Shown here: piece by piece, positions 1-6,154 of the stretch
How positions within the stretch are numbered: position 1 is the first letter of the stretch
Layout of the letters: each line of letters opens with the position of its first letter
Source: Planctomycetota bacterium
GTDB lineage: Bacteria; Planctomycetota; PLA2; JAEUHO01
Assembly (NCBI GenBank): GCA_026647295.1
Contig: JAPKHB010000039.1
Span: forward strand, 1-17,807
Length of the DNA: 17,807 nucleotides
Direction of reading: 5' to 3'
Translations under genes and position numbers: made by a program
The notes under the pieces: model-generated
What the model was told of the DNA's origin: nothing
Database searches by the model: none
The model's input: the letters and a program-made list of their open reading frames with translations, nothing else

Positions 1-253
1 TCCCGCCGCTTCCGACCCACAGCGCGCGGCGGCCCCCCGCGAACGCGCCGTCCCCGCCCTCGAGCACGGGTCCGCCCGACCCGGCCGCGCCGGCGGCGCC
101 CGTGTCGGGCCCCGCCCCCGGGGCGGGGGCCACCGCCAGGTCGCGGGGCGCGCCCGCGCCCCCCAGGCCCTCCTCCCAGGCCAGCCAGGCCACGCCCAGG
201 GCGGCGAGCAGGACGACGATCCAGGCGAGCGCGACGGCGCCGGGCTTGCGCAT
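1..253 (-). CDS. Membrane-anchored protein, N-terminal part only (runs off the window)
   Basis: Only the first 84 codons are present; the gene continues beyond base 1. The product starts MRKPGAVALAWIVV, has one hydrophobic segment at about residues 6-24 and then a Gly/Ala/Pro-rich stretch. This looks like a signal anchor followed by a flexible periplasmic linker. The ATG at 251-253 is chosen because a purine-rich GGGAGAAA lies a few bases upstream, and a TAGACT -10 candidate lies further up at 303-308. It follows the DUF697 gene on the same strand after 79 bases that contain a stem-loop and this promoter candidate, so it is probably transcribed on its own. I do not recognise the family and cannot propose a function from this fragment. 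Confidence 0.6.
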   Translation of the reverse strand, partial: MRKPGAVALAWIVVLLAALGVAWLAWEEGLGGAGAPRDLAVAPAPGAGPDTGAAGAAGSGGPVLEGGDGAFAGGRRALWVGSGG

Positions 254-302
254 GGGTTTCTCCCGCGTGCGGATCCCTCCCGCCCCGGCCGGCGAGGGGC
301 CG

Positions 303-308
303 AGTCTA
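303..308 (-). promoter_or_regulatory. -10 candidate TAGACT for the gene at 1-253
   Basis: On the minus strand the motif reads GGGTAGACT. It lies about 50 bases before the ATG and directly after the stem-loop that follows the DUF697 gene. No clear -35 box is visible. The GGGTANNNT form matches other -10 candidates in this window (GGGTACACT twice, GGGTAGGAT once). Confidence 0.4.
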
Positions 309-314
309 CCCAGG

Positions 315-329
315 GCGCCCGGCGGGCGC
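315..329 (-). terminator. GC stem-loop after the DUF697 gene
   Basis: A six-base perfect stem (GCGCCC/GGGCGC) with a three-base loop begins three bases after the DUF697 stop codon. No T-tract follows. It could be a terminator or an mRNA 3'-end stabiliser. Confidence 0.4.
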
Positions 330-332
330 AGA

Positions 333-1433
333 TCAGGCGGTCGGGGCGGCGCCGCCGGGGGCGGGGTCGGGCTCCGGGCCGGTCCAGCGGCGCCACAGCG
401 AACCCAGGGCGTCCCCCACCTTGCCCAGGACCTTGCCCGGGATCTGGAGGATCCCGCCGCCCACGGCCTTCAGCACGTCGGCGACGACGTCGCGCGAGAA
501 CAGGGCGGCCTCCACGAACGCCTCCCTCACCGCCTGGGCCCGGGTGCGTTCGTTCCAGGCCTCGAAGGCCCGGCAGCGCTGCCGGGCGAGGTAGCCGACG
601 CGCAGCGTGACGACGGCGTTGACGCCCCCGTCGAGCAACGGGCCCGCCAGCGCCCCCAGCCCCTTGCCGGCGAGCCCGCCGAGCGCGCTGCCCGCAGCCT
701 CGCTCAAGTCCTGGAGCCAGGCGCTGGCCAGCGTGGCCGCGCTCACGTCGCGCAGGATCGCCAGCGTGCCCCGCGGGCCGGGCCGCCCGTAGTACACGCG
801 CGCGAGCCGGCTCACGAGGTTCAGGTTGCGCCAGAGCACGATGAAGGCATCGAGGGTCCCGTTCCATGAGACCGCCGTGGCGATCCCGACCGCCGTGGCC
901 TCCTGGCGGATGATCACCCGCGCCTTGCGATCGAGGGGCTCCAGCAGCCGTCCGACCGTGTCGCGCTCGAGCGCGGCGATCCGGCGCGCGAAGGCCTCGA
1001 CGGCGCCGCCCCGCCGCACCTCCTCGGCGAGTGCGCGGACGCGCGCGGTGGCCTGTTCGACGTCCGCGGGCGCGCCCTCCCACTCGGGGTTGCGCAAGAG
1101 CCCCGCGAGGTAGCGCTCCAGGAAGTCCAGGTGCTTGAGCAGGTCCCGGGGAGTGCGCTCGGCCGGCGGGGGCTGGGCCGGCGGCCGCAGGACCACGGGC
1201 ACCCGCAGGAAGGCCGCGATCGGGCGCCCGAGCAACCCCCACAGGAGCAGGCCGACCGCCAGCAGGAACGCGAACCCCCCGCCCGGCAGGAGGCCCTGGA
1301 AGAAGGCGAACCCCTCCGCCAGCCGCAGGCCGGCAAAGAGCAGGAGCAGGGCGATCAGCCCGTAGGACAGGGCGCGCGCGAAGCGCCACAGCGCGCCCAG
1401 GACGCGTTGGAAGTCGTCGACGGGGGTGGCCAT
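333..1433 (-). CDS. DUF697 (YcjF-like) membrane protein
   Basis: The product has 366 residues. Two hydrophobic segments near the N terminus (about 22-41 and 52-70) are followed by a charged, probably helical region (about 92-170) and then a DUF697-type domain from about 175 to 300. The family signature is visible as AVGIATAVSWNGTLDAFIVLW followed by a YYGRPG motif and a Gly/Ala-rich hydrophobic hairpin. DUF697 proteins such as E. coli YcjF are inner-membrane proteins of unclear function, sometimes linked to GTPases or stress operons; no GTPase is present here. The ATG at 1431-1433 is preferred over the longer open frame because AGGAG lies eight bases upstream and the residues before it are low-complexity. 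It lies 59 bases after the PD40 gene on the same strand, so the two are probably co-transcribed. Confidence 0.85.
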   Translation of the reverse strand: MATPVDDFQRVLGALWRFARALSYGLIALLLLFAGLRLAEGFAFFQGLLPGGGFAFLLAVGLLLWGLLGRPIAAFLRVPVVLRPPAQPPPAERTPRDLLKHLDFLERYLAGLLRNPEWEGAPADVEQATARVRALAEEVRRGGAVEAFARRIAALERDTVGRLLEPLDRKARVIIRQEATAVGIATAVSWNGTLDAFIVLWRNLNLVSRLARVYYGRPGPRGTLAILRDVSAATLASAWLQDLSEAAGSALGGLAGKGLGALAGPLLDGGVNAVVTLRVGYLARQRCRAFEAWNERTRAQAVREAFVEAALFSRDVVADVLKAVGGGILQIPGKVLGKVGDALGSLWRRWTGPEPDPAPGGAAPTA

Positions 1434-1492
1434 CGGGGGTCTCCTCGCGGGGAGCCCCGAGTGTGGCACGGGTCGGGCGGACGGAGGCCGGG

Positions 1493-2653
1493 CTAGTCGA
1501 CCCAGTCGGCGACGAAGACGTTCGTCTCGTTGGGGCGCGCGTTGAAGCGGTTGCTGCACCAGACCAGACGCCGGCCGTCGCGCGTGAACATGGGGAAGCC
1601 GTCGAAGTCGTCGCTGTGGCGCCGGCCGCCGGCCGCCGCCCGCTCGAAGAAGGTCACGCGCTCGACGGCGCCCGTGTCGACCGTGAGCAGGAAGAGGTCG
1701 AAGTTGGCGCCGTCCGGGTCGTGGTGGTTGCTCGAGAAGATGATCCGCCGGCCGTCCGGGTGCCAGAAGGGCGCGAAGTTCGCGCCGCCCAGGCGCGTGA
1801 CCTGGCGCGCGCCGGCGCCGTCGGCGTCCATCACGAAGAGTTCGAGGCGGCTCGGGCGCACGAGTTGCATCGCGAGCAACTCGCGGAACTCCTGGGCGTC
1901 CAGGTGCTCCTGGGGGGGGGCCCGCCAGACGATCCGGCGCCCGTCCCAGGAGTAGAACGCCCCCCCGTCGTACCCCGGCTGGTCGGTCAGGCGGCGGACG
2001 TCGGACCCGTCGAGCGCGCAGGAGTACAGGTCGAGGTCGCCGTCGCGGCTGGACGTGAACACGATCCGGTCGCCGGCCGGAGAGACGGTCGCCTCGGCGT
2101 CGTATCCGGGACTCACGATCAGCGGGCGTACGTCGCTGCCGTCCGTGCGGGCGGTGTAGACGTCGTAACTGGTGAAGATCGACCACAGGTAGCCGTAGCG
2201 GCGGCGCTGCTCGGGCGTGGGTCCGGGCGGCGGCGCGCGGCCCGCCGCGTGGGTGGACGCGAACAGGATGCGCTCGTCGCCGGGCAGGAAGTACGCGCAG
2301 GTGGTGCGCCCGTAGCCCGTGCTCACCAGCCGCGGACGCCGGCCTTCGGCGTCCATGACGTAGATCTGGTCGGCCGCGAGCGTGCCGCGGGTGCTCTGGA
2401 ACACGAGCCGGGTCTCGTCGAAGGACCAGTAGGCCTCCGCGTTCTCCCCGGCGAAGGTGAGTTGGCGCACGTTGGCCAGGCGCCGCTCCTCGGGGAACCC
2501 CGGCCGCTCCAACGGCGCCTCGGCGACCTGCGGACCGGCCTGCCGGGCCAGCAGCAGGGGCAGGCCCGCCCCCCCGGCCAGCAGCGCGAGCAGGGCGAGC
2601 ACGGACAGGACCGGCGAGGCGGCCGGCGCAGGCGGGGCGGAAGGGGCGCTCAT
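1493..2653 (-). CDS. Membrane-anchored PD40 (TolB-like) beta-propeller protein
   Basis: The product has 386 residues. A hydrophobic anchor at about 14-36 precedes roughly six PD40/TolB-type blades (about 63-107, 112-180, 184-222, 228-285, 290-335 and 350-386). The blades repeat a pattern like SPAGDRIVFTSSRDGDLDLY and HPDGRRIIFSSN, with 'IYVMDAEG'-type inner strands, as in WD40-like PD40 repeats. Such propellers usually bind proteins or glycans in the periplasm. This one is anchored and stands alone: no TolA, Pal or protease domain is fused to it. The ATG at 2651-2653 places the anchor at the N terminus; earlier in-frame starts add only Pro/Arg-rich low-complexity sequence. A C9 run on the coding strand (1912-1920) lies inside the gene, in frame. 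The downstream DUF697 gene is probably in the same operon. Confidence 0.85.
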   Translation of the reverse strand: MSAPSAPPAPAASPVLSVLALLALLAGGAGLPLLLARQAGPQVAEAPLERPGFPEERRLANVRQLTFAGENAEAYWSFDETRLVFQSTRGTLAADQIYVMDAEGRRPRLVSTGYGRTTCAYFLPGDERILFASTHAAGRAPPPGPTPEQRRRYGYLWSIFTSYDVYTARTDGSDVRPLIVSPGYDAEATVSPAGDRIVFTSSRDGDLDLYSCALDGSDVRRLTDQPGYDGGAFYSWDGRRIVWRAPPQEHLDAQEFRELLAMQLVRPSRLELFVMDADGAGARQVTRLGGANFAPFWHPDGRRIIFSSNHHDPDGANFDLFLLTVDTGAVERVTFFERAAAGGRRHSDDFDGFPMFTRDGRRLVWCSNRFNARPNETNVFVADWVD

Positions 2654-2757
2654 CCCGCCAGCATGGCGTCCGGCGTGCGGGGGGCCAACTGCTACCCGGG
2701 GCTCGGGGGCGCCCGCGCGGGGGGCCGGCGCTTCGGCCCGCGGCGGCGCCCGACGGC

Positions 2758-2763
2758 TATGCT
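2758..2763 (+). promoter_or_regulatory. -10 candidate TATGCT, 8 bases before the start codon
   Basis: TATGCT is followed by only eight bases before the ATG at 2772. That would place the transcription start at or next to the start codon, and no Shine-Dalgarno sequence is visible. It fits a leaderless gene and lies in the 118-base divergent region shared with the PD40 gene. Confidence 0.45.
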
Positions 2764-2771
2764 CGCCGGCC

Positions 2772-3470
2772 ATGGCCGACGCGCCGCTTGCCGCCCACCT
2801 GGCCGCCGCCTTCGCGGCGCTCGCCCCCGCCGAGCGCGAGGGGCTCGTCGGCCTGCACCTGCTCGACGAGGCCCCGGTCCACGCGGCCGTGCCGGCGCTT
2901 TGGCGCGTGCACGGGCGGCGGCCGGCGCCCGGGGGCGGCGCCGAGGTGTGCCTCTTCCTCGGCTCGGCGCGCGCGCTGGAGATGCGCCCCGCGGACCTCG
3001 AGGCGGCGCTCTACCAGGCCGTGCGCGAACACCTGGAGGATGGCGCGGCGGAGCGCGCGTTGCCGGACGACGCGGCGCTGTTCCGCGCCCAGGCCGCCTG
3101 GCGCCGGGGCGAGGACCCGCCCCCGGGCTGGTACCGGCGCGGTGAACGCCTGGCGGAGGGAGCCTGGGCGGTGGACCTGGACCTGTACGTCGAGGTGGCA
3201 CTGCCCGTGGCCGGCTGGCTCCGCCTGCGCGGCACCGAGTTGCGGCTCGACCTGGGGGGCGACGAGGTGCGGGTCGAGGTGCCCGAACCCGTGGCGCTGG
3301 ACGAGATCTGGACGGCCCCGGGCGCGGGCCGTTTCGAGCCGGATCCCGATCTCACGCTCGAGGACCTCGCCGAGGCGCGCGAAGCCGACGCCGAGGTACC
3401 CGGCATCTACGGCGACCTGCACCTGGTCCCGATCGCCTACGACCTCACCGCGTGGCGCCCCGCGGACTGA
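2772..3470 (+). CDS. Protein of unknown function, acidic, soluble
   Basis: The product has 232 residues, with no signal peptide or membrane segment. It is rich in Ala, Leu, Glu and Asp. The N-terminal half looks helical (AAHLAAAFAALAPAEREGL). A middle section around 130-175 looks like beta strands (VDLDLYVEVALPVAGWLRLRG). The C-terminal tail is acidic and ends with a conserved-looking GIYGDLHLVPIAYDLTAW. I do not recognise the family. The ATG at 2772 is the first plausible start after the divergent promoter region, and the open frame upstream of it overlaps the PD40 gene on the opposite strand. It converges on the small membrane protein gene that ends at 3502, and the two share a stem-loop. 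Its function cannot be deduced from context. Confidence 0.7.
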   Translation: MADAPLAAHLAAAFAALAPAEREGLVGLHLLDEAPVHAAVPALWRVHGRRPAPGGGAEVCLFLGSARALEMRPADLEAALYQAVREHLEDGAAERALPDDAALFRAQAAWRRGEDPPPGWYRRGERLAEGAWAVDLDLYVEVALPVAGWLRLRGTELRLDLGGDEVRVEVPEPVALDEIWTAPGAGRFEPDPDLTLEDLAEAREADAEVPGIYGDLHLVPIAYDLTAWRPAD

Positions 3471-3472
3471 TG

Positions 3473-3496
3473 CCGCGCCGCTGGCGCACGGCGCGG
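3473..3496. terminator. Shared stem-loop between convergent genes
   Basis: A perfect eight-base stem (CCGCGCCG/CGGCGCGG) with an eight-base loop sits between the convergent stops at 3470 and 3502. A hairpin here would form in both transcripts and so could act as a two-way terminator, although no T-tract flanks it. Confidence 0.5.
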
Positions 3497-3522
3497 TCGG
3501 GTCAGTCGAAGACGTCGGCGAG
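3490..3522. repeat. Direct repeat R1, copy 1 (33 bp, 3' end of small membrane gene A)
   Basis: These 33 bases are identical to 3821-3853. They cover the last codons (LADVFD), the stop codon and the bases just after it in each of the two small membrane protein genes, marking one edge of a tandem duplication. Confidence 0.9.
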
Positions 3523-3747
3523 CGGTCGGGTCGAAGCGCTCCGTCGGCGACGCCGACGGAGGCACCGGTATCCCTCGAGCGCGCCGTAGGCGGCGTAGCC
3601 GCTCCAGCCCCAGAGCATCGTCACCGACCCCTCGAGGACACAGACGAGCCCGAGGGCCAACAGGTAGAGCGCGCCCACGGCCAGCATGCGGTTCTCGCGC
3701 CGCTCGCGGGCCTCCAGTCGCGCCAGGTAGGTCCGCGCCTTGCCCAT
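3502..3747 (-). CDS. Small two-helix membrane protein A
   Basis: The product has 81 residues. A short basic, helical N terminus (MGKARTYLARLEARERRENR) is followed by two hydrophobic segments at about 21-40 and 42-60, then a very basic cytoplasmic-type stretch (RCLRRRRRRS) and the C-terminal end LADVFD. The family is unknown to me. It is a paralogue of the next gene upstream (3833-4180), with the same start (MGKART), the same end and similar helices (LAVGA, AMLW/TMLW, VYAAQG/GYAAYG). The ATG at 3745-3747 lies six bases after a TACACT -10 candidate and has no Shine-Dalgarno sequence, suggesting leaderless expression. The gene ends in an exact 33-base repeat and starts in an exact 35-base repeat shared with its paralogue. 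Confidence 0.75.
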   Translation of the reverse strand: MGKARTYLARLEARERRENRMLAVGALYLLALGLVCVLEGSVTMLWGWSGYAAYGALEGYRCLRRRRRRSASTRPLADVFD

Positions 3748-3764
3748 CGGGGCAGTGTACCCGG
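3730..3764. repeat. Direct repeat R2, copy 1 (35 bp, 5' end and promoter of gene A)
   Basis: These 35 bases are identical to 4163-4197. They cover codons 1-6 (MGKART), the start codon and the TACACT -10 candidate of gene A. A further 24-base identical block follows at 3776-3799 (matching 4209-4232), so the whole promoter region is duplicated. Confidence 0.9.
3754..3759 (-). promoter_or_regulatory. -10 candidate TACACT for small membrane gene A
   Basis: The minus strand reads GGGTACACT, followed by six bases and then ATG. The predicted transcription start is at the start codon. The same arrangement is copied exactly upstream of the paralogue. Confidence 0.55.
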
Positions 3765-3820
3765 TGGCGGTCGGGGGCGGTCGGGCGGGTTCCGGGGGGT
3801 GGCGTGACCGGACCGAGCTG

Positions 3821-3853
3821 GGCGCGGTCGGGTCAGTCGAAGACGTCGGCGAG
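3821..3853. repeat. Direct repeat R1, copy 2 (33 bp, 3' end of gene B)
   Basis: Identical to 3490-3522. It covers the LADVFD codons, the stop codon and the sequence just downstream in the second small membrane protein gene. Confidence 0.9.
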
Positions 3854-4180
3854 TGCCCGGTCCGGGGCGTTCTGCCGGCGACGAGTGCGGTACAGAAGGA
3901 ACCACTGGTAGACCCCCTGGGCGGCGTAAACGACCCAGAACCAGAGCATGGCACCCGACGCCTCATAGGCACATGCAAGGCCGATCGCGACGTACATGAA
4001 CGCGCCCACGGCCAGCGCCCGAAGTTCGCGCCGCTCGCGAGCACTCCACTCCGCAACGCGAGCCCGGACCCTGCTCCGCGGGGCAGCGCGGGGGGTTGAG
4101 CCGGGTTTCGGTCGGGCGCCCCCCAGGGGTCGGGTCCGCCTCGAGCGGGCGGGGCTGGGTACGGTCCGCGCCTTGCCCAT
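3833..4180 (-). CDS. Small two-helix membrane protein B, paralogue of A with a 34-residue insertion
   Basis: The product has 115 residues. It opens with the same MGKART as its neighbour, then carries about 34 extra residues rich in Arg, Pro and Ser (PSPARSRRTRPLGGARPKPG and on). It rejoins the paralogue at ARVAEWSARERRELRALAVGA. Two hydrophobic segments follow (about residues 56-76 and 78-98), then a basic stretch and the shared end LADVFD. The insertion is in frame and its DNA is a GC-rich block with echoes of the repeated upstream region. The start at 4178-4180 is fixed by the duplicated start codon and TACACT box, six bases apart. The helices have diverged while the gene ends are identical DNA. 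I know no family for it; the topology would suit a small inner-membrane protein. Confidence 0.7.
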   Translation of the reverse strand: MGKARTVPSPARSRRTRPLGGARPKPGSTPRAAPRSRVRARVAEWSARERRELRALAVGAFMYVAIGLACAYEASGAMLWFWVVYAAQGVYQWFLLYRTRRRQNAPDRALADVFD

Positions 4181-4197
4181 CGGGGCAGTGTACCCGG
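4163..4197. repeat. Direct repeat R2, copy 2 (35 bp, 5' end and promoter of gene B)
   Basis: Identical to 3730-3764. It carries the start codon, the first codons and the -10 candidate of gene B; a 24-base identical block follows at 4209-4232. Confidence 0.9.
4187..4192 (-). promoter_or_regulatory. -10 candidate TACACT for small membrane gene B
   Basis: GGGTACACT on the minus strand, six bases before the ATG at 4180. It is an exact copy of the element before gene A and implies leaderless transcription. Confidence 0.55.
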
Positions 4198-4247
4198 CGG
4201 CGTCCGGCGGCGGTCGGGCGGGTTCCGGGGGGGTGGGGTGACGGAAA

Positions 4248-4260
4248 CGAGCCGCGCTCG
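4248..4260 (-). terminator. Small stem-loop after the lipoprotein gene ending at 4267
   Basis: A five-base stem (CGAGC/GCTCG) with a three-base loop lies six bases after the stop codon, in the gap before small membrane gene B. It is weak and has no T-tract. Confidence 0.25.
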
Positions 4261-4266
4261 GTACGG

Positions 4267-5244
4267 TCAGGGGGTACGCCAGGCGAGCACGGCTGCGCCG
4301 GAGCGATCGCCGGCGAGGTAGAGGGTGCCGTCGGGGGCGACGGCCAACGCGCGCCAGGCGGCGCCTTCGAGCGGGGCGGTGGGGGCCGGGGCCCCCAGCG
4401 GCGCCTCCCGGCGCGCCCCCGGATCCAGGAATGGCGCCAGGGCCGCGCCCGCCGGCCCGAGCAGCACAAGGAAGCGACCCGCGTCCGCGCCGAGGGCCAG
4501 CACCACGGGCGGCTCGCGCCCGGCCCCCCGCACCTCGAAGCGCCCGAGCGGCGTTCCATACCGGTCCAGCCGCCAGACCTTGAAGCCCGCCCCGCCCTCG
4601 CGGCCGCGCTCGGCCAGGAGCAGGTCCTCGGTCTGGCCCGCCTCGTGCACGGCCAGGAGCGCGGCCAGCCCGGGTCCCTTGTCCTCCCAATCGCCGCCGC
4701 GGGCGCCCGCGCGATCGGCGCCGGGGGCGGAGAAGGCGTAGTCCACGTGCAGCCGCTGGATCCGCCCCGCCGCGTCACGGGTGAAACGCCCCCAGTAGAC
4801 GACCCGCAGCCGGCGGTCGCCGAGGAAGAAGAGGTTGGGCTCCTGCACCGCGAGCGCCACGAGGTCGACGGGCAGTTCCCAGAGGTGCCCGGCGGAATAG
4901 CCCTGGAGCGCCAGCGCGTCCCCGCCGGAGACGGGCGCGCCGGCGCGCAGGCCGAGTTCGACCGGGCGCGCCTTTAGCGCGGCGCCCGGCCCGGGCCCGG
5001 GCCCGGGGCGCGCGGTGGCGTACACGCGCCGCGCGTCGCCGCCGATCAAGAACAGTACCTCGCCGCCGGCCACGGCCATCGCAACCGGCGGCGGCATCCC
5101 GCGCACCGGCGCGTGCGCGAAGCCGCCCGGACCGGGCCCCGTCGGCGCGTCGGCCGCGGGTCCGCCGCAGCCACCCGACGCGAGCGCGGTCGCGCACAGG
5201 GCGGTCACGACGAGGGGGCGCAGGCGACGGGGGTTCAAACGCAC
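4267..5244 (-). CDS. Predicted lipoprotein of unknown function
   Basis: The product has 325 residues. The N terminus (VRLNPRRLRPLVVTALCATALASGGCGG) has a basic start, a hydrophobic core and a Cys at about 27 in a loose lipobox, so export and lipid attachment are likely but not certain. The rest is rich in short beta-type stretches (VLFLIGGDARRVYA, NLFFLGDRRLRVVYWGRF, PDGTLYLAGDRSGAAVLAW), which could be a small propeller-like fold; I cannot assign a family. The GTG at 5242-5244 is chosen because it gives the signal sequence at residue 1 and lies nine bases after a TAGGAT -10 candidate. It lies 12 bases after folK, and its promoter candidate overlaps the folK stop codon. A GGCCCG tandem repeat (4985-5008) encodes a Pro-Gly run in it. 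Confidence 0.75.
   Translation of the reverse strand: MRLNPRRLRPLVVTALCATALASGGCGGPAADAPTGPGPGGFAHAPVRGMPPPVAMAVAGGEVLFLIGGDARRVYATARPGPGPGPGAALKARPVELGLRAGAPVSGGDALALQGYSAGHLWELPVDLVALAVQEPNLFFLGDRRLRVVYWGRFTRDAAGRIQRLHVDYAFSAPGADRAGARGGDWEDKGPGLAALLAVHEAGQTEDLLLAERGREGGAGFKVWRLDRYGTPLGRFEVRGAGREPPVVLALGADAGRFLVLLGPAGAALAPFLDPGARREAPLGAPAPTAPLEGAAWRALAVAPDGTLYLAGDRSGAAVLAWRTP
4985..5008. repeat. Short tandem repeat of a six-base GC unit
   Basis: Three to four copies of a self-complementary CCCGGG-type hexamer encode a Gly-Pro run in the lipoprotein gene. A change of one unit keeps the frame and adds or removes two residues. Confidence 0.8.
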
Positions 5245-5253
5245 GCGGGCCCG

Positions 5254-5259
5254 ATCCTA
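5254..5259 (-). promoter_or_regulatory. -10 candidate TAGGAT overlapping the folK stop codon
   Basis: TAGGAT on the minus strand lies nine bases before the GTG start of the lipoprotein gene. Its first three bases are the TAG stop codon of folK (5257-5259), so stop signal and promoter element share DNA. Confidence 0.45.
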
Positions 5260-5790
5260 CGGCGCGGCCGCGAGGTCGCACGGGCGGAGCCCGTGGCCGC
5301 CACCGTCGAAGCGCCGCCGCGCTTCCTCGGCGAGCGTCCCGGCGGCTCCGCGCACGCGGGCCGTCGGCCAGACCTCGGCGCAGGGCACGAGCGCGTAGGC
5401 CTCCGTGAGGAGGTCGGGCGGCGGGAGGCCTCCACCACCCGACACGAGGCCCGGGCCCGCGGCCCCGACCCGCGGCTCCCAGTGCATCAGGTCAAGGTCC
5501 AGGGTGCGCGGGGCGAAGCGGTCTGCCCCGCGCACGCGCCCGGCGAGCCACTCCCCGTGGCGCAGCAGCGCGCGCAGGGCCGGCGCCGCGAGGTCGGTGC
5601 GCAGCCGCAGCGCCCCGTTGATGAAGTCCGGCGTTCCGCTCCCGCCGCCGACGGCCGCGGCGGCGTACCAGCGCGAGACCCCGACGACCTCGACACGCCG
5701 GCCGAGCCACGCCAGGGCAAAGGGGATCCACCGCCCGGGCGCCACGTTGCTGCCGACCGAGACCAGGGCCTCGAAGCGGCGCGCGGCCAT
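5257..5790 (-). CDS. folK: 6-hydroxymethyl-7,8-dihydropterin pyrophosphokinase (HPPK)
   Basis: The product has 177 residues, near the usual length for a single-domain HPPK. It transfers pyrophosphate from ATP to 6-hydroxymethyl-7,8-dihydropterin in folate synthesis. Visible family motifs are VGSN (12-15), the pterin-binding FIN (56-58) and the signature RVRGADRFAPRTLDLDL (85-101), whose Asp98 and Asp100 match the two Mg-binding aspartates of the E. coli enzyme (Asp95, Asp97). Arg95 matches E. coli Arg92. By hand alignment the later segment LPPPDLLTEAYALVP lacks the usual PH and R of this region (E. coli His115 and Arg121), with Pro124 and Glu130 instead. The ATG at 5788-5790 lies four bases after the folB stop, so the two are coupled in an operon. 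A loop rich in Gly (110-121) is inserted before this segment. Confidence 0.9.
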   Translation of the reverse strand: MAARRFEALVSVGSNVAPGRWIPFALAWLGRRVEVVGVSRWYAAAAVGGGSGTPDFINGALRLRTDLAAPALRALLRHGEWLAGRVRGADRFAPRTLDLDLMHWEPRVGAAGPGLVSGGGGLPPPDLLTEAYALVPCAEVWPTARVRGAAGTLAEEARRRFDGGGHGLRPCDLAAAP

Positions 5791-5794
5791 CGCG

Positions 5795-6154
5795 TCAGCC
5801 GCGCGATCCGCGCTCGACCTCGACGCCGACCTCGGTGCTGAAGCGCACGGCGCCGGGCTTGCTCACGCGCACGCGGACCCAGGCGATGCCGAAGCGCTCG
5901 CGCAGGAGTTGCGCGATGCGCTCCGCCAGCGTCTCGACGAGGAAGAAGCTCGACCCTTCCACCAGCTCGAGCACGGCCTTGCTCACGCTGCGGTAGTTGA
6001 CCGCCAGGGTGATGTCGTCCTGCGCCGCCGCCCGCACTGCGTCGGTCGCCAGGTCGAGGTCCACGCGCACGATCTGGCGTTCGTGGCGCTCCCACTCGTT
6101 CACCCCGAGGATGGCGCGGCCCTCGAGGCCGCGCACGAACACGGTGTCACGCAC
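5795..6154 (-). CDS. folB: Dihydroneopterin aldolase
   Basis: The product has 119 residues, the usual length. The enzyme cleaves 7,8-dihydroneopterin to 6-hydroxymethyl-7,8-dihydropterin, the substrate of FolK, which is encoded four bases downstream. Family features are the start DTVFVRGLEGRAILGVNEWER with Glu22, VNYRSV with Tyr54, LVETLAERIA with Glu74, and the near-terminal VRVSKPGAV with Lys99, the expected general acid/base. The GTG at 6152-6154 is chosen because the family N terminus starts there. It overlaps the end of the STAS gene by eight bases, which points to translational coupling. The order STAS-folB-folK suggests a single transcript beginning before 6497. Confidence 0.93.
   Translation of the reverse strand: MRDTVFVRGLEGRAILGVNEWERHERQIVRVDLDLATDAVRAAAQDDITLAVNYRSVSKAVLELVEGSSFFLVETLAERIAQLLRERFGIAWVRVRVSKPGAVRFSTEVGVEVERGSRG

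Noticed and set aside
1434..2186. Extended N terminus of the DUF697 protein
   Set aside because: The extra residues are Arg/Pro-rich shadow sequence over the PD40 gene; the ATG at 1433 has a Shine-Dalgarno sequence and puts the membrane segments at the N terminus.
1463..3145. Long plus-strand open frame across the PD40 gene and into the next gene
   Set aside because: It crosses two well-supported genes in other frames and shows only low-complexity sequence.
3471..4266. A mobile element or miniature transposon as the cause of the repeats
   Set aside because: No terminal inverted repeats, target-site duplication or transposase is visible; the repeats are direct and coincide with gene ends, so tandem duplication fits better.
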